A DNA stretch of 64,000 bases from an uncultured Roseobacter sp. (GTDB lineage: Bacteria > Pseudomonadota > Alphaproteobacteria > Rhodobacterales > Rhodobacteraceae). Shown piece after piece: positions 26,839-35,817 of the stretch. The stretch is taken from NCBI RefSeq assembly GCF_947496515.1, contig NZ_CANMDB010000005.1:92501-156500 (forward strand). Reading direction: 5' to 3'. The position numbers were made by a program, and so were the translations under genes. The notes under the pieces were generated by a model. That model searched no databases. It was given only the letters and a program-made list of their open reading frames with translations, and was not told where the DNA came from. Numbering within the stretch: position 1 is the first letter of the stretch; each line of letters begins with the position of its first letter.

Positions 26839-27222
26839 TCACAATGGCATGCCCCCGCCCGCAAAACCGTAAGTGCGCAGCAGTGCCAGACACACATAGC
26901 CAACGAAGGGCGCCGCCGCGATACTGACAAGCCCAAGCTGCCGCGTGCCGTCCTTGTCTTCACCGCTTGGCACGTCGAATGGATTAAGGCGTTCCGGTCT
27001 ACGGATCGCAGATTGCGCCAGGTCCAGCACGCCAAACACCAGAATGAATGAAAATGGCAGCCACGGGGCAGCCTGAAACCACGCCAGAACCGCACCCAAC
27101 CCAAGACCCACACGCAGGCAAGCTGTCACGCCAAAGCGGCTGACACCCCCGGTGAAAAAGTCATAAGCCGCTGTACATAAACATAAAAAACGCCAAACGA
27201 CGTAAGAGACCAACCACATCAT
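26839..27222 (-). CDS. Hypothetical small membrane protein
   Basis: A 127-residue protein with about three hydrophobic segments (WLVSYVVWRFLCLCTAAYDFF, VGLGLGAVLAWFQAAPWLPFSFILVFGVLDL, SIAAAPFVGYVCLALL) and a charged loop SAIRRPERLNPFDVPSGED. I do not recognise it. An in-frame start at 27360 would put a Gly-rich leader in front and overlap the ligase stop and a repeat element, so I prefer the tandem ATGs at 27222/27219. It lies downstream of the acyl-CoA ligase on the same strand. Confidence 0.55.
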   Translation of the reverse strand: MMWLVSYVVWRFLCLCTAAYDFFTGGVSRFGVTACLRVGLGLGAVLAWFQAAPWLPFSFILVFGVLDLAQSAIRRPERLNPFDVPSGEDKDGTRQLGLVSIAAAPFVGYVCLALLRTYGFAGGGMPL

Positions 27223-27296
27223 CACACCGCCATCCCGGATCCGGCGCTCCGGGCCGACCGACAACACCGCCCCCCCGAAGCCCCCGGCACCACCCC

Positions 27297-27342
27297 GGCA
27301 AAGCTCTCTCACTTTGCCCGATAAACTCCCGCCGGAGGCTCC
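27297..27342. repeat. Double-hairpin intergenic element, copy 1
   Basis: First hairpin GGCAAAG (27297-27303), loop CTCTCTCA, CTTTGCC (27312-27318). Second hairpin CTCC-CGCC-GGAG (27326-27337) within ACTCCCGCCGGAGGCTCCC. A near copy lies at 63,221-63,265. It sits just after the ligase stop (27357, minus strand), so it may be an mRNA 3'-end element. Confidence 0.75.
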
Positions 27343-27356
27343 CGCACTCACCACGC

Positions 27357-29357
27357 TCACTCCGCCGCCATCTTCGCACCAACCGCCCGAACCGCCGCCG
27401 CGCGCACCTCCAGCGTCGCTGAAATCGACCCTTTGCGCCCGTCTTCATAGGTCACTTCCGTCACCGTGCTCACCGACGTCGACCCATCGTAAAGCGCCGC
27501 AATGATATCGGCGTATTTCTCCTCGATGATCCGGCGGCGCACCTTGCGTGTGCGCGTCAGCTCCCCGTCATCGGCATCGAGCTCCTTGTGCAGCACCACG
27601 AAGCGGTGCACCTGACAGCCCGACAGCATCTCGTCCTCGGCCACCGACCGGTTCACCTCCTCCACATGGCTCTGAATGGTGTCCATGACCTGCGGATGCC
27701 GCGCCAGCTCCTGATAAGAGGCATAGCCGATGTTGTTGCGCTCTGCCCAATTACCCACCGCGGTGAGGTCAATGTTGATAAAGGCCGTGCATTCCTCGCG
27801 CCCGTTGCCAAAGACCACCGCCTCCAGAATGTTCGGGAAAAACTTCAGCTTGTTCTCCACATATTTCGGCGCAAAAAGCGCACCGTCCGCCATCTGACCC
27901 ACATCCTTGGCCCGGTCGATGATCCGCAGATGCCCGCTCTCCTCTTCAACGAACCCGGCATCCCCGGTGGCCACCCAGCCTTCCGCGTCCTTGGTGTCCG
28001 CCGTGCTCTCGGCGTTCTTGTAATACTCCACGAACACACCCGGCGAGCGATAGAAGACCTCGCCATTTTCGGCGATCCGCAACTCGACCCCGGGGCAGCA
28101 AACCCCCACGGTATCGCTGCGCACCTCGCCATCGGGCTGTGCCGTGATGAAAACCGTGGCCTCGGTCTGGCCGTAGAGCTGTTTGAGGTTGATCCCCAGA
28201 GACCGGTAGAAATCAAAGATTTCCGGCCCGATTGCCTCACCGGCCGTGTAGCCCACCCGCACGCGGCTGAACCCCAGGGTGTTCTTCAACGGGCCATAAA
28301 TCAGCAATTCGCCCAGGTTATACTTGAAGCGATCCAACTGGCTCACCGGCTGACCGTCCAGAATGGCCGGGCCAACCTTGCGCGCATGGGCCATGCAGCG
28401 GTCAAACAGCCATTTCTTGAACCGTCCGGCATCCTCCATCCGGATCATGACGGAGGTCAGCTGCATCTCGAACACCCGGGGCGGGGCAAAGTAATAGGTG
28501 GGCCCGATCTCGCGCAGATCCACGTGCATCGTGTCCGCGCTCTCGGGGCAGTTGGTGCAGAACCCGGTCCACATGGCCTGCCCCACGGAGAAGATGAAAT
28601 CCCCCACCCAGGCCATCGGCAGATAGGCCAGAATGTCATCGGTCTGCCGCAGATCATCGAACTCCGACGAGGACTTCGACGTCTCGATCACATTGCGGTT
28701 GCTCAGGACCACGCCTTTCGGCTTACCCGTCGTGCCAGAGGTATAGAGCATCACGCAGGTGCTGTCGTAATCGAGCTTGGCCTGCCGCGCTTCCAGCTCG
28801 CCCAGCATCTCGTCCCGCTTGGCCCGGCCCACGTCCTGCACGTGGGCGTATTCATGCAATTTGCTGTGATCGTATTTCCGCAAGCCCCGCGGATCGAGAT
28901 AGATCATCTGCTCGAACTGGGGCAGCTCGCCCCGGATCTCGATGACCTTATCCACCTGCTCCTGATCGCCGACGATGGCGAAACGCGCACCACAATGCCC
29001 CATCACATAGGCCATCTCTTCGGCCACCGCGTCCTGATAGAGCGGCACAGGGACCGCACCGCACATCTGCGCTGCCACCATCGACCAGTAGAGCCGCGGC
29101 CGGTTGCGGCCGATAATGGCCACGAAATCACCCTCGGCCACGCCCAGATCCAGGAGCCCGATCGCCAGTGCCTCGATCTCCTCGCGGGTCTCGGCCCAGG
29201 TCCAGCTCTGCCAGATACCGTATTCCTTTTCGCGGAACGCGGGCGCGTCAGCGAAGCGGGTCGCGTTGCGATGCAACAGCGCCGGGACGGACCGCAGCCC
29301 GTCTGTGCCCTCGATAGAGCGTGTCACGTATTGTCCTCCCAGACCTTGTCTTGCCAT
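27357..29357 (-). CDS. AMP-forming acyl-CoA ligase (FadD-like)
   Basis: About 666 residues. ANL-superfamily ligase that activates a carboxylic acid to its CoA thioester. The P-loop YTSGTTGKPKG is near residue 205, LKQLYGQTEAT near 395 and the hinge region TGDAGFVEEESGHLRIIDRAKD near 490. Starts at 29357 (MARQGLGG) and 29453 (MSLTRQNG) are both open and neither has a clear ribosome site. It lies upstream of livG, the usual roseobacter arrangement for an acid-uptake cluster, so its substrate is probably the transported acid (fatty or aromatic; not decidable). Confidence 0.9.
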   Translation of the reverse strand: MARQGLGGQYVTRSIEGTDGLRSVPALLHRNATRFADAPAFREKEYGIWQSWTWAETREEIEALAIGLLDLGVAEGDFVAIIGRNRPRLYWSMVAAQMCGAVPVPLYQDAVAEEMAYVMGHCGARFAIVGDQEQVDKVIEIRGELPQFEQMIYLDPRGLRKYDHSKLHEYAHVQDVGRAKRDEMLGELEARQAKLDYDSTCVMLYTSGTTGKPKGVVLSNRNVIETSKSSSEFDDLRQTDDILAYLPMAWVGDFIFSVGQAMWTGFCTNCPESADTMHVDLREIGPTYYFAPPRVFEMQLTSVMIRMEDAGRFKKWLFDRCMAHARKVGPAILDGQPVSQLDRFKYNLGELLIYGPLKNTLGFSRVRVGYTAGEAIGPEIFDFYRSLGINLKQLYGQTEATVFITAQPDGEVRSDTVGVCCPGVELRIAENGEVFYRSPGVFVEYYKNAESTADTKDAEGWVATGDAGFVEEESGHLRIIDRAKDVGQMADGALFAPKYVENKLKFFPNILEAVVFGNGREECTAFINIDLTAVGNWAERNNIGYASYQELARHPQVMDTIQSHVEEVNRSVAEDEMLSGCQVHRFVVLHKELDADDGELTRTRKVRRRIIEEKYADIIAALYDGSTSVSTVTEVTYEDGRKGSISATLEVRAAAVRAVGAKMAAE

Positions 29358-29551
29358 AGACAAGCGCGGCTTCCTCGCCGTCTCTCCCTCCACAATGTGG
29401 GTTTTGCGCGCGCCGTCAACGCTTTCATCACCATTTTGCCGGGTCAACGACATGTTGCCGAGGGTGGCCCCCAGGATCAGCGGCGCTTTGCATGGCGGCC
29501 TGCTGCTGTCAGCCTTCGCGGCAGCGGCGCCGCGGGGGCAGGTGCGGTGCC

Positions 29552-30481
29552 TCAGCCATCGCCCGGATAGAAGGGGTTCAGCCAAGCACGCCCGCCCGCC
29601 CGGTCGATCAGCGTCACCCGCAGCCACTCCGGCGTGCCGAACCGCGCCAGCGGCACCTCCGCCCGGGTCAGGGAGCTGCCATGGACCGCCACCGCCGCCG
29701 AACCCGCGCCCTGTACGATCACCGAAACCACGGCGCTGCTCTCCACCACGACGGCGTCGGACGACCAGTGCACCGCGCGAAACTCGGGGCCGGTGGAGGC
29801 GTAATACCGACCCGCCTTGAGCGCCTCCAACAGCAATTCGGGCTCATTCGCTGCCGCCTTCACCATCACCCAGCCGCCAAAGTGATCCGGCTCAGAAAAA
29901 TGCGCATCATCGGTCGCGCAAAGCATCAGCCGCTGCCCCGCGCTGAGCAACTGATCCAGCGTGTAAAACCCGTGCGGTCGGTCGCAGCCCGTGGCACAGC
30001 CGTGGTTGTACACCTCCACCGCGTGTGCCGCGTCGATGCTGCGCGCATCCGCCGTTGTCAGCCCGGACCATTCGGGATGCGCAATGGCCACGAAAGCACC
30101 CGCTTCTCGCGCCCGGCGCGCGAGGGCGGGCCCGCTCTCCTGTCCGTCCACGGGCCGGAAATCCGGCGCGTGGGCAGGCGCGAAATCTGAGGGCAACCCC
30201 ACGGCCAGGATATGCCACAGCTCGCCATTCTCCATCGCGCCCGAATGCAGCTCCGCCCCCAGCAGCGTGGTGAACCCCGGCACCCGAAACGGCGTCGTAT
30301 CGTTGATGGGATAGTCATAGCGCCCGATCATATGGTCTGTCAGCGCGATGAAATCATACCCCTCCGCCCGGTAGCGGCGGCACACCTCGGCAGGGTCAAG
30401 CACCCCGTCCGACCGGGTAGAATGGGTGTGCAGGTTGCCGCGGTAGAACCTGCCCGGTGCCGCAAAGATATCTGTTGTCAT
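29552..30481 (-). CDS. CehA/McbA-type PHP metallohydrolase
   Basis: A 309-residue PHP-domain phosphoesterase. The first metal-binding motif is GNLHTHSTRSDG near residue 14-25. ALTDHM near 48, AIAHPEWS near 132 and LCATDDAHFSEPDH near 193 complete the expected His/Asp set. The C-terminal part is beta-rich. Members include the carbaryl hydrolase CehA and phosphoesterases; the substrate here is unknown. AAGGAGAG puts the start at 30481. It is on the same strand upstream of the acyl-CoA ligase and divergent from a TPR gene. Confidence 0.85.
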   Translation of the reverse strand: MTTDIFAAPGRFYRGNLHTHSTRSDGVLDPAEVCRRYRAEGYDFIALTDHMIGRYDYPINDTTPFRVPGFTTLLGAELHSGAMENGELWHILAVGLPSDFAPAHAPDFRPVDGQESGPALARRAREAGAFVAIAHPEWSGLTTADARSIDAAHAVEVYNHGCATGCDRPHGFYTLDQLLSAGQRLMLCATDDAHFSEPDHFGGWVMVKAAANEPELLLEALKAGRYYASTGPEFRAVHWSSDAVVVESSAVVSVIVQGAGSAAVAVHGSSLTRAEVPLARFGTPEWLRVTLIDRAGGRAWLNPFYPGDG

Positions 30482-30548
30482 GGCGCTCTCCTTGCGGTGA
30501 TCCTTGTCATGCACCCGCCGTGTAACGGCAAGATGAAAGGAGGGGCGC

Positions 30549-31130
30549 ATGGTGGATCTCGCGACATTGCCCGCGCTGCTGGCCGCGCAGGACTGGCCCC
30601 GGGCGGAGAAGCTGTTGCGGCGCGCGGCGCAAAAGCGCGATGCCCCGGCGGAGGTTTTCTACAATCTCGCCAAGGTGCTGGAGGCGCTGGACAAGCCTGA
30701 GCAATCGCGCCGCTGGCTCAAACGCGCGGTAACACAGCGGCCCGGCTACGCCTCTGCCTGGTTCGAGCTTGGGCGCGCGGCGCTGGCCAGCCGTGATCTG
30801 CCCGCGGCGCGGGATGCCTTCGCGCGGGCGGCGAGGCTGGATCCGGCGGATGCCGACGCCCGGCGCAGCCTGGGTCGCGTGGCACTGCGGCTTTGTGACT
30901 GGGATCTGGCGGCGCAGTGCTTTGAAGGAGGCGAAGACACCGAGGCGCGGCACGCCCGCTACCGCATCGCGGCGGAAACGGGTCAGGCGCAGGCCGCCGA
31001 CCGTGCCGCCCTGTGGTCAGACGGCTCCGCGCGGGCGCTGACCCTGCGCACCCTGACCCGCGTTGCCAGAGGCACCCTGCCGTTGCGGCTCAGGGCTTTG
31101 GATGGCACCGCGTCGGAACCCCTGCCATAG
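30549..31130 (+). CDS. TPR-repeat protein
   Basis: A 193-residue cytoplasmic protein with about three TPR-like helix pairs (APAEVFYNLAKVLEALDKPEQ near residue 33, ASAWFELGRAALASRDLPAARDAF near 68, ADARRSLGRVALRLCDWDLAAQCF near 102). The C-terminus is arginine-rich. Such proteins act as scaffolds; no partner is evident. AAAGGAGGGG precedes the ATG. Divergent from the PHP gene with a 67-bp gap. Confidence 0.8.
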   Translation: MVDLATLPALLAAQDWPRAEKLLRRAAQKRDAPAEVFYNLAKVLEALDKPEQSRRWLKRAVTQRPGYASAWFELGRAALASRDLPAARDAFARAARLDPADADARRSLGRVALRLCDWDLAAQCFEGGEDTEARHARYRIAAETGQAQAADRAALWSDGSARALTLRTLTRVARGTLPLRLRALDGTASEPLP

Positions 31131-31231
31131 GGCAGGCTGCGCGCGCGCCAGCCCCAATTCCAACGGTTAGGGCGGCGCGGTGCAACCGCGTTGCAACGCG
31201 GTTGGGCACCCGGGCCAACCCGACCGAGCCA

Positions 31232-31516
31232 TTACTGGCGGCGCACCCGGCTGTTGGCGGCTTGGCGCGAGACATCCGCGAGATAGAGCGTGCAGGCCCG
31301 GCGCTGCAGGTCGCTGTCATACCCAGTGCGTTGGGCGCGGATGCATTTGAACAGGAATGGCGAGGGCAGCGCGAACTGCGCGGTGCAGGCGGTCTCCTCC
31401 AGCCCGGAAGGGTAGCCCCCCAACATCCAGCCCAGACAGATATTGCGGCGCGTGTCCTCCGCGTCAGCCAGCGCCGACACAGGCCAGAGCAGCATTGCCA
31501 GCACGAGGAATTTCAT
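31232..31516 (-). CDS. Small secreted cysteine-containing protein
   Basis: A 94-residue protein with a signal peptide (MKFLVLAMLLWPVSALA) and a mature part with four cysteines, spaced so that two disulfides are possible (NICLGWMLGG, ETACTAQF, LFKCIRAQ, RRACTLYL). Not recognised. An ATG four codons upstream (31528) is also open. A palindromic pair of CtrA-like half sites lies directly upstream of the start codon. Confidence 0.55.
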   Translation of the reverse strand: MKFLVLAMLLWPVSALADAEDTRRNICLGWMLGGYPSGLEETACTAQFALPSPFLFKCIRAQRTGYDSDLQRRACTLYLADVSRQAANSRVRRQ

Positions 31517-31538
31517 GGTTAGCGCCATCGTTAACCAT
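31515..31538. promoter_or_regulatory. Inverted pair of CtrA-like half sites at a start codon
   Basis: ATGGTTA at 31515-31521 and TTAACCAT at 31531-31538 form an imperfect 24-bp inverted repeat, with inner arms GGTTAGCG/CGTTAACC differing at one base. It lies at the start codon and immediate upstream region of the small secreted protein gene. The rest of the 195-bp gap to the next gene holds no supported feature. Confidence 0.3.
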
Positions 31539-31711
31539 TATCACGCACCGCTTACGAAATCCCTAACGCTTTGGCGCAGGAAGAGGATGCAAGAAACAAG
31601 CTCAACGATCACGGGGGAAATGGTGGATAGAACGAACGGCACCGCAGACCCTGCGCCGATCCCAGCACCGCGTGACTGGCCTCCGCGGCCTCATCCACCG
31701 GCGGCACACGC

Positions 31712-32398
31712 TCAGCGGCGATACTCCTTGCGGTAGGTGCCCGGTGCCGCGGCCAGCGTCTCCTGCAGATCGGTGCTGGCGGAGACTTCCGCCGCCGACA
31801 TCTCTCCCACCTCCAGCGCCACGTCCTTTTGGACCGGGATCACCTGCGCCACCGGCGTACCGCGCTCAATGACACCCTCGAAAGCCGCGTCCAACTGGCT
31901 GGGAAAGTGGATGTAGCCATCGCCGAAAAGATCCGTATCCACCACGCCCGGCAGCGTCCGGAAGGGCAAGTCCGGATGGCCGACAGGGTGCATCACCAGC
32001 AGGGACCACCCCGGCTCGGTCCGCAACGTCCAGTAGTTGATGAACTTGACGATCAGCGTCTCGGCGGCAAAGGGGCTGCCCTCTGCCTGCTCTGGCACAT
32101 GCACGCCCACCGGCGCGCGGCTGATCAATGTCTCCGGCGCCGGGGGTGGGTCCCACTCCCAATGCACCTCGCCATCCGAGACCACCAGATCCACTGGATT
32201 GAGGATCAGCACCCCGAGCCGCAGCGCGTCGATCATCGGCGCGCAATGCTTCAACGTGCGGATCTGCTCACCCCCCAGAACCTCCGACACCGCCGCCTCC
32301 GGCATCTCGCGCAGCCAGCCGGGCAACCCCCGCGCCGCGGGCACGGGATCCGGCAGCAAGGGCCGCAGGGCGGGATGGCAACGGGCGGTGATCTTCAT
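31712..32398 (-). CDS. Conserved hypothetical protein (DUF6065-like)
   Basis: A 228-residue cytoplasmic protein, no signal or membrane segment. Segments GLPGWLREMP near residue 24, RTLKHCAPMIDALRLGVLIL near 47, VKFINYWTLRTEPGWSLLVMHPV near 118 and GVVDTDLFGDGYIHFPSQ near 150 resemble a widespread uncharacterised family also found in phages (DUF6065). I am moderately sure of the family and have no function. It lies 9 bp downstream of the second permease gene and is probably the last gene of that operon. Confidence 0.6.
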   Translation of the reverse strand: MKITARCHPALRPLLPDPVPAARGLPGWLREMPEAAVSEVLGGEQIRTLKHCAPMIDALRLGVLILNPVDLVVSDGEVHWEWDPPPAPETLISRAPVGVHVPEQAEGSPFAAETLIVKFINYWTLRTEPGWSLLVMHPVGHPDLPFRTLPGVVDTDLFGDGYIHFPSQLDAAFEGVIERGTPVAQVIPVQKDVALEVGEMSAAEVSASTDLQETLAAAPGTYRKEYRR

Positions 32399-32407
32399 CC
32401 GCGCAGC

Positions 32408-33244
32408 CTAGCGCATCTCGCGCCGGGTGAGCAGCGAATGTGTGACCGCTGCCGCCACCGTCAGCAGAATGATCACTGTCCCCACCGCGTTGATCACCGG
32501 CGGGTGGCCATTGGGGTTGCGGCTCATGGCGCCGATCTCGGTGGCGAAGGTGCAGGCCCCGCCTTTGGCAAACATCGTGGTATTGTAATTCTCCATCGAC
32601 GCCAGAAAGGCGATCACCGCAGCCGAGGCCAGCGCGGGCAAGAGGTACGGCAAGGTGATCCGCCGGAACACCCGGAACGGCGACGCCCCGAGGTCGAGCG
32701 CTGCCTCTTCCAGCTCCACTGGCTGGCGCTGCAACCGCGCCATGAGGATCAGCAGCGGATAGCCCGCAATGAAGGTCACCTGCGCCATCATGATGGTGAA
32801 CATCCCAGCACCGATGCCCAGACGCCCCCAGAAGACCAGCGCCGACAGCCCCAGAATGACCCCGGGTGCCAGCATCGGGCTGAGCAGCACCCACCATAGG
32901 ATGCCGTTGGCCCGGCTGCGCCAGCGGGTCAGAAACACCGCCCCCGCGAGCCCCAGCAGCAGCGACAGCGGCACCACCACCACCGAGACCTGAAGCGAGT
33001 TGCCGAAACAATTGATGAACCGGTCCCGGTCCAGCGTGCGCAGCACCGCATCGGCCCGGATCTGCGCCTCCGGCATCCAGAAGAAACTGTACCACTTGGT
33101 GGTGAACCCGCCCCATTCGGTCACTGAGGGCGGCGAGGTGTCATTGACGCTGGAGATGATCATCAGCACCAGCGGCGCGAACATGAAGATCAAAAAACCC
33201 CAGGTATAAGCGCTCAGCACACCGTTGGCCGTCACACGCCGCAT
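32408..33244 (-). CDS. PotC-type ABC permease
   Basis: A 278-residue permease with six helices. The EAA loop is EEAALDLGASPFRVFRRITLPYLLPAL near residue 175-201. An external loop between helices 1 and 2 carries TEWGGFTTKWYSFFW. It partners with the PotB-type subunit, whose stop directly abuts this start (33244/33245). The class imports polyamines or related cations; the exact ligand is unknown. Confidence 0.93.
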   Translation of the reverse strand: MRRVTANGVLSAYTWGFLIFMFAPLVLMIISSVNDTSPPSVTEWGGFTTKWYSFFWMPEAQIRADAVLRTLDRDRFINCFGNSLQVSVVVVPLSLLLGLAGAVFLTRWRSRANGILWWVLLSPMLAPGVILGLSALVFWGRLGIGAGMFTIMMAQVTFIAGYPLLILMARLQRQPVELEEAALDLGASPFRVFRRITLPYLLPALASAAVIAFLASMENYNTTMFAKGGACTFATEIGAMSRNPNGHPPVINAVGTVIILLTVAAAVTHSLLTRREMR

Positions 33245-34639
33245 CTACCTGACCCTCGCAAAGTCTTTGAGCCGGGTGCGCATGATCCACATGAACACCG
33301 CAACGATCAGGAAGCACACCAGCGTGTAGGCAAAGGAATAGGCCGCCCCGATGTTGGAATTCTCCGATTCAAAGAACTTGTTGTAGATCGTCTGGCTGAA
33401 CCATTCCGCCTGCAGACCCCGGCTGATGATCCGCGGCACCGAAAACGCGCCCGCCGCCAGCATGAAGGTGGCGATGCAGCCCACCGCGATGCCCGGTTTG
33501 GAATGCGGAATGATCACCCGCCAGTGCAGCCGCGGCGTGCTCGCCCCCAGATCCCGCGCCGCCTCGATCTGGTTGCGGTCGAGCGTGCTCATCACGTTGA
33601 AAATCGGGAAAACCATGAACAGCACGTAGGTATAGACGATCACCACAAAGACTGTCAGGGCGGAGCGTTTGAACTGCACCGGCGCATCGATCACGCCCGC
33701 CCAGAGCATCAGCTGATTGAGCAGCCCCCGGTTGTCGATGATCGACGTCCAGGCGTAGATGCGCATCAACTCCACGATGGCGTAGGGGATGATCAGCCCC
33801 AGAAACAGCCACACGGCCCGTTCGGGCGGGGTGGCCAGTGCCACCTTGTAGGCAATGGGATAGCACACGACCAGGGCCAGCGCCGTTGCCGCCACCGCAA
33901 AGACCAGCGTGCGCATCAGCGTGATCATCCCGATCCGCTCGAAGACCCCGTCTTCGGTCTCGAACCGAAGACCTATCAGCCCCAGGATCTGGTTGGACAG
34001 CTGGGCGTTCTCCGCCGCCTTCCCGGCCTCCGACAGCGGGATCAGCACAGGCTGTGTCAGCGCCGCGAAGTTCCCCAGACTCAATTGTGAGGCCCGCGCC
34101 TCGGTGGCGAGCAGCTCCTGCGTCAGAACGCCTGCCATGGTTGCAATCGCCCGCGCAGTTTCGATCTGGGCCTCGATGGGGTCGTCTTCGCTGACCGACA
34201 ATAGCGGCAGGTCATAGAGATCGTTGAGCCAGACCTCCTCGCCCGCGCCGCGCACCATGCGCAGGCGGGTCGTGGCCCGGTCACACTGCAGGATATAGGG
34301 GCGCGCCTGCGTCCCCCCGCCCCCCGAAATCGACGGGACCGCCATGCCCGAAGCGGACGGCACCGACATGCCCGAGATGGACGGGACCGCCATCCCACCG
34401 CTCTGCGGCGCGGGCGCCTCGGCGCGGCTCAGATGCCCTTCGAGGATGTTGATGCAGGTAAAGGCGTCGCGCTCAAGCTGGGCGGTTATGGAACTGTCCA
34501 GCTGCCGTTTCGGCGTGGTCAGCGCCCGCTCCAGCATCGCCAGCTGCGGCAGGATGATCAGCACCAGCCCCCATGCCAGCACCGCCGCCGCGAAAAGCGC
34601 CACGAGCCCGCGACCGTATCCCCGGATAAGATCCGTCAT
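33245..34639 (-). CDS. PotB-type ABC permease with large periplasmic insert
   Basis: A 464-residue permease, against about 280 in PotB. After helix 1 (residues 9-31) an insert of roughly 200 residues precedes the membrane core. It holds three tandem 8-residue repeats (G-M-A/S-V-P-S-I/A-S, residues 82-105) and a mixed alpha/beta stretch (RPYILQCDRATTRLRMV...). The core (about 240-460) has the EAA loop EAARDLGASTPRLHWRVIIPHS near 375. Similar long first loops occur in some alphaproteobacterial polyamine-type permeases. Its ATG overlaps the ATPase stop by 4 bp. Confidence 0.92.
   Translation of the reverse strand: MTDLIRGYGRGLVALFAAAVLAWGLVLIILPQLAMLERALTTPKRQLDSSITAQLERDAFTCINILEGHLSRAEAPAPQSGGMAVPSISGMSVPSASGMAVPSISGGGGTQARPYILQCDRATTRLRMVRGAGEEVWLNDLYDLPLLSVSEDDPIEAQIETARAIATMAGVLTQELLATEARASQLSLGNFAALTQPVLIPLSEAGKAAENAQLSNQILGLIGLRFETEDGVFERIGMITLMRTLVFAVAATALALVVCYPIAYKVALATPPERAVWLFLGLIIPYAIVELMRIYAWTSIIDNRGLLNQLMLWAGVIDAPVQFKRSALTVFVVIVYTYVLFMVFPIFNVMSTLDRNQIEAARDLGASTPRLHWRVIIPHSKPGIAVGCIATFMLAAGAFSVPRIISRGLQAEWFSQTIYNKFFESENSNIGAAYSFAYTLVCFLIVAVFMWIMRTRLKDFARVR
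34325..34396. repeat. Three tandem 24-bp coding repeats
   Basis: Three adjacent 24-bp units (34325-34348, 34349-34372, 34373-34396) inside the PotB-type gene encode G-M-A-V-P-S-I-S, G-M-S-V-P-S-A-S and G-M-A-V-P-S-I-S. They are in frame, so copy number can change without frameshift. Confidence 0.85.
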
Positions 34640-35739
34640 TGCGCCGCGATGTCCGCACCGGTGCGCGCCACCGGTCCTGCGGGCAGAACCACCGCCTGCT
34701 CGGGCTCGAACCCAACGGACACATCGCCCTCCGCCCCGATATCCACCGCGCCGGTGTTGGGCACATGCAGCGCGATCTGCGCACCGCTCCGGGTGGCCAG
34801 ATAGAGGTTCACGAACGGCCCCTCCAGGTCGCGCCGCTGCAGGCGTGCCGTCAGGCTGTTGCGCCCGGCACCCGCGCCTGTGTGTTCCGGGCGCACGAAA
34901 AGGATCGCCTCGCTGCCCACCTCCAGCCCCGTGGGGTTACGGCCCAGAAACGATCCATGCGCCGTCTCGATCTGGGCAAGCGCACCGTCCTGCGCCGTGA
35001 CGCGACCCGCAAACTGGTTGGCCTCGCCCACAAAGGACGCGGCAAAGGCCGACACCGGGTTGGAGTAGACATCATCCGCGCTGCCGATCTGCTCGATCCG
35101 CCCGGCGTTCATCACCGCGATGCGGTCCGACATGGTCAGCGCCTCGCCCTGATCGTGGGTGATGTAGATGAAGGTGACGCCGGTCTTGCGCTGGATCGCC
35201 CGCAATTCCGCCCGCATGTGCTGGCGCAGCTTCAGATCCAGCGCCGACAGCGGCTCGTCCAGCAGCAGCACCGCCGGATCCACCGCCAGCGCGCGCGCAA
35301 TAGCGACCCGCTGACGTTGCCCGCCCGACAGCTCACCGGGCAGTTTATCGGCCTGATCGGCCAGCGCCACGAGTGCGAGCAGCTCCTCGGCCCGCGCCCG
35401 GCGCGCGCGCTTTGCCACGCCCCGCGCCTCCAGCCCGAAGGCCACATTCTCCCACACCGGCATCAGCGGAAAGAGCGCGAGGTTCTGAAAGATCAGCGCC
35501 GTGGGCCGCGCGTTGGGGCCAAGCCCCGTCTGATCCTCTCCACCGATGCGCACCGCCCCGCGCGATGGCGCCACAAAGCCCGACACCGCCCGCAGGATCG
35601 TCGTCTTGCCACAGCCCGACGGCCCCAGGATGGAGAAGAACTCCCCCGCCTCGACGGTCAGATCGGTCTGGTGAACGGCGGTAAACCCATTGGGATAGGT
35701 GATCTCCACCCCGTCGAGGACAACGTCCTTGCCACGCAT
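34636..35739 (-). CDS. PotA-type ABC transporter ATP-binding protein
   Basis: A 367-residue importer ATPase. Walker A GPSGCGKTTILR near residue 38, signature LSGGQRQRVAIARAL near 135, Walker B LLLDEPLSALD near 158, then a C-terminal TOBE-type regulatory domain (about 285-355). It belongs to the spermidine/putrescine/iron class. It is second in the operon after the binding protein gene (78-bp gap) and overlaps the first permease by 4 bp (ATGA). Confidence 0.95.
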   Translation of the reverse strand: MRGKDVVLDGVEITYPNGFTAVHQTDLTVEAGEFFSILGPSGCGKTTILRAVSGFVAPSRGAVRIGGEDQTGLGPNARPTALIFQNLALFPLMPVWENVAFGLEARGVAKRARRARAEELLALVALADQADKLPGELSGGQRQRVAIARALAVDPAVLLLDEPLSALDLKLRQHMRAELRAIQRKTGVTFIYITHDQGEALTMSDRIAVMNAGRIEQIGSADDVYSNPVSAFAASFVGEANQFAGRVTAQDGALAQIETAHGSFLGRNPTGLEVGSEAILFVRPEHTGAGAGRNSLTARLQRRDLEGPFVNLYLATRSGAQIALHVPNTGAVDIGAEGDVSVGFEPEQAVVLPAGPVARTGADIAAQ

Positions 35740-35817
35740 GATGATGTTCCCCGCCTCGCGTCAAAAGGGCAGCCCCCCGCCGGGGGGACCGCCGTATCTC
35801 ATACCAGTCCCGAAGGA

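Noticed and set aside
27588-29570. Plus-strand frame of 660 codons antisense to the acyl-CoA ligase
   Set aside because: Antisense shadow with His/Leu/Gln-rich composition and no family.
31587-31736. 49-codon plus-strand frame before the DUF6065-like gene
   Set aside because: Proline/arginine-rich, overlaps the 3' end of a real gene, no homology recognised.
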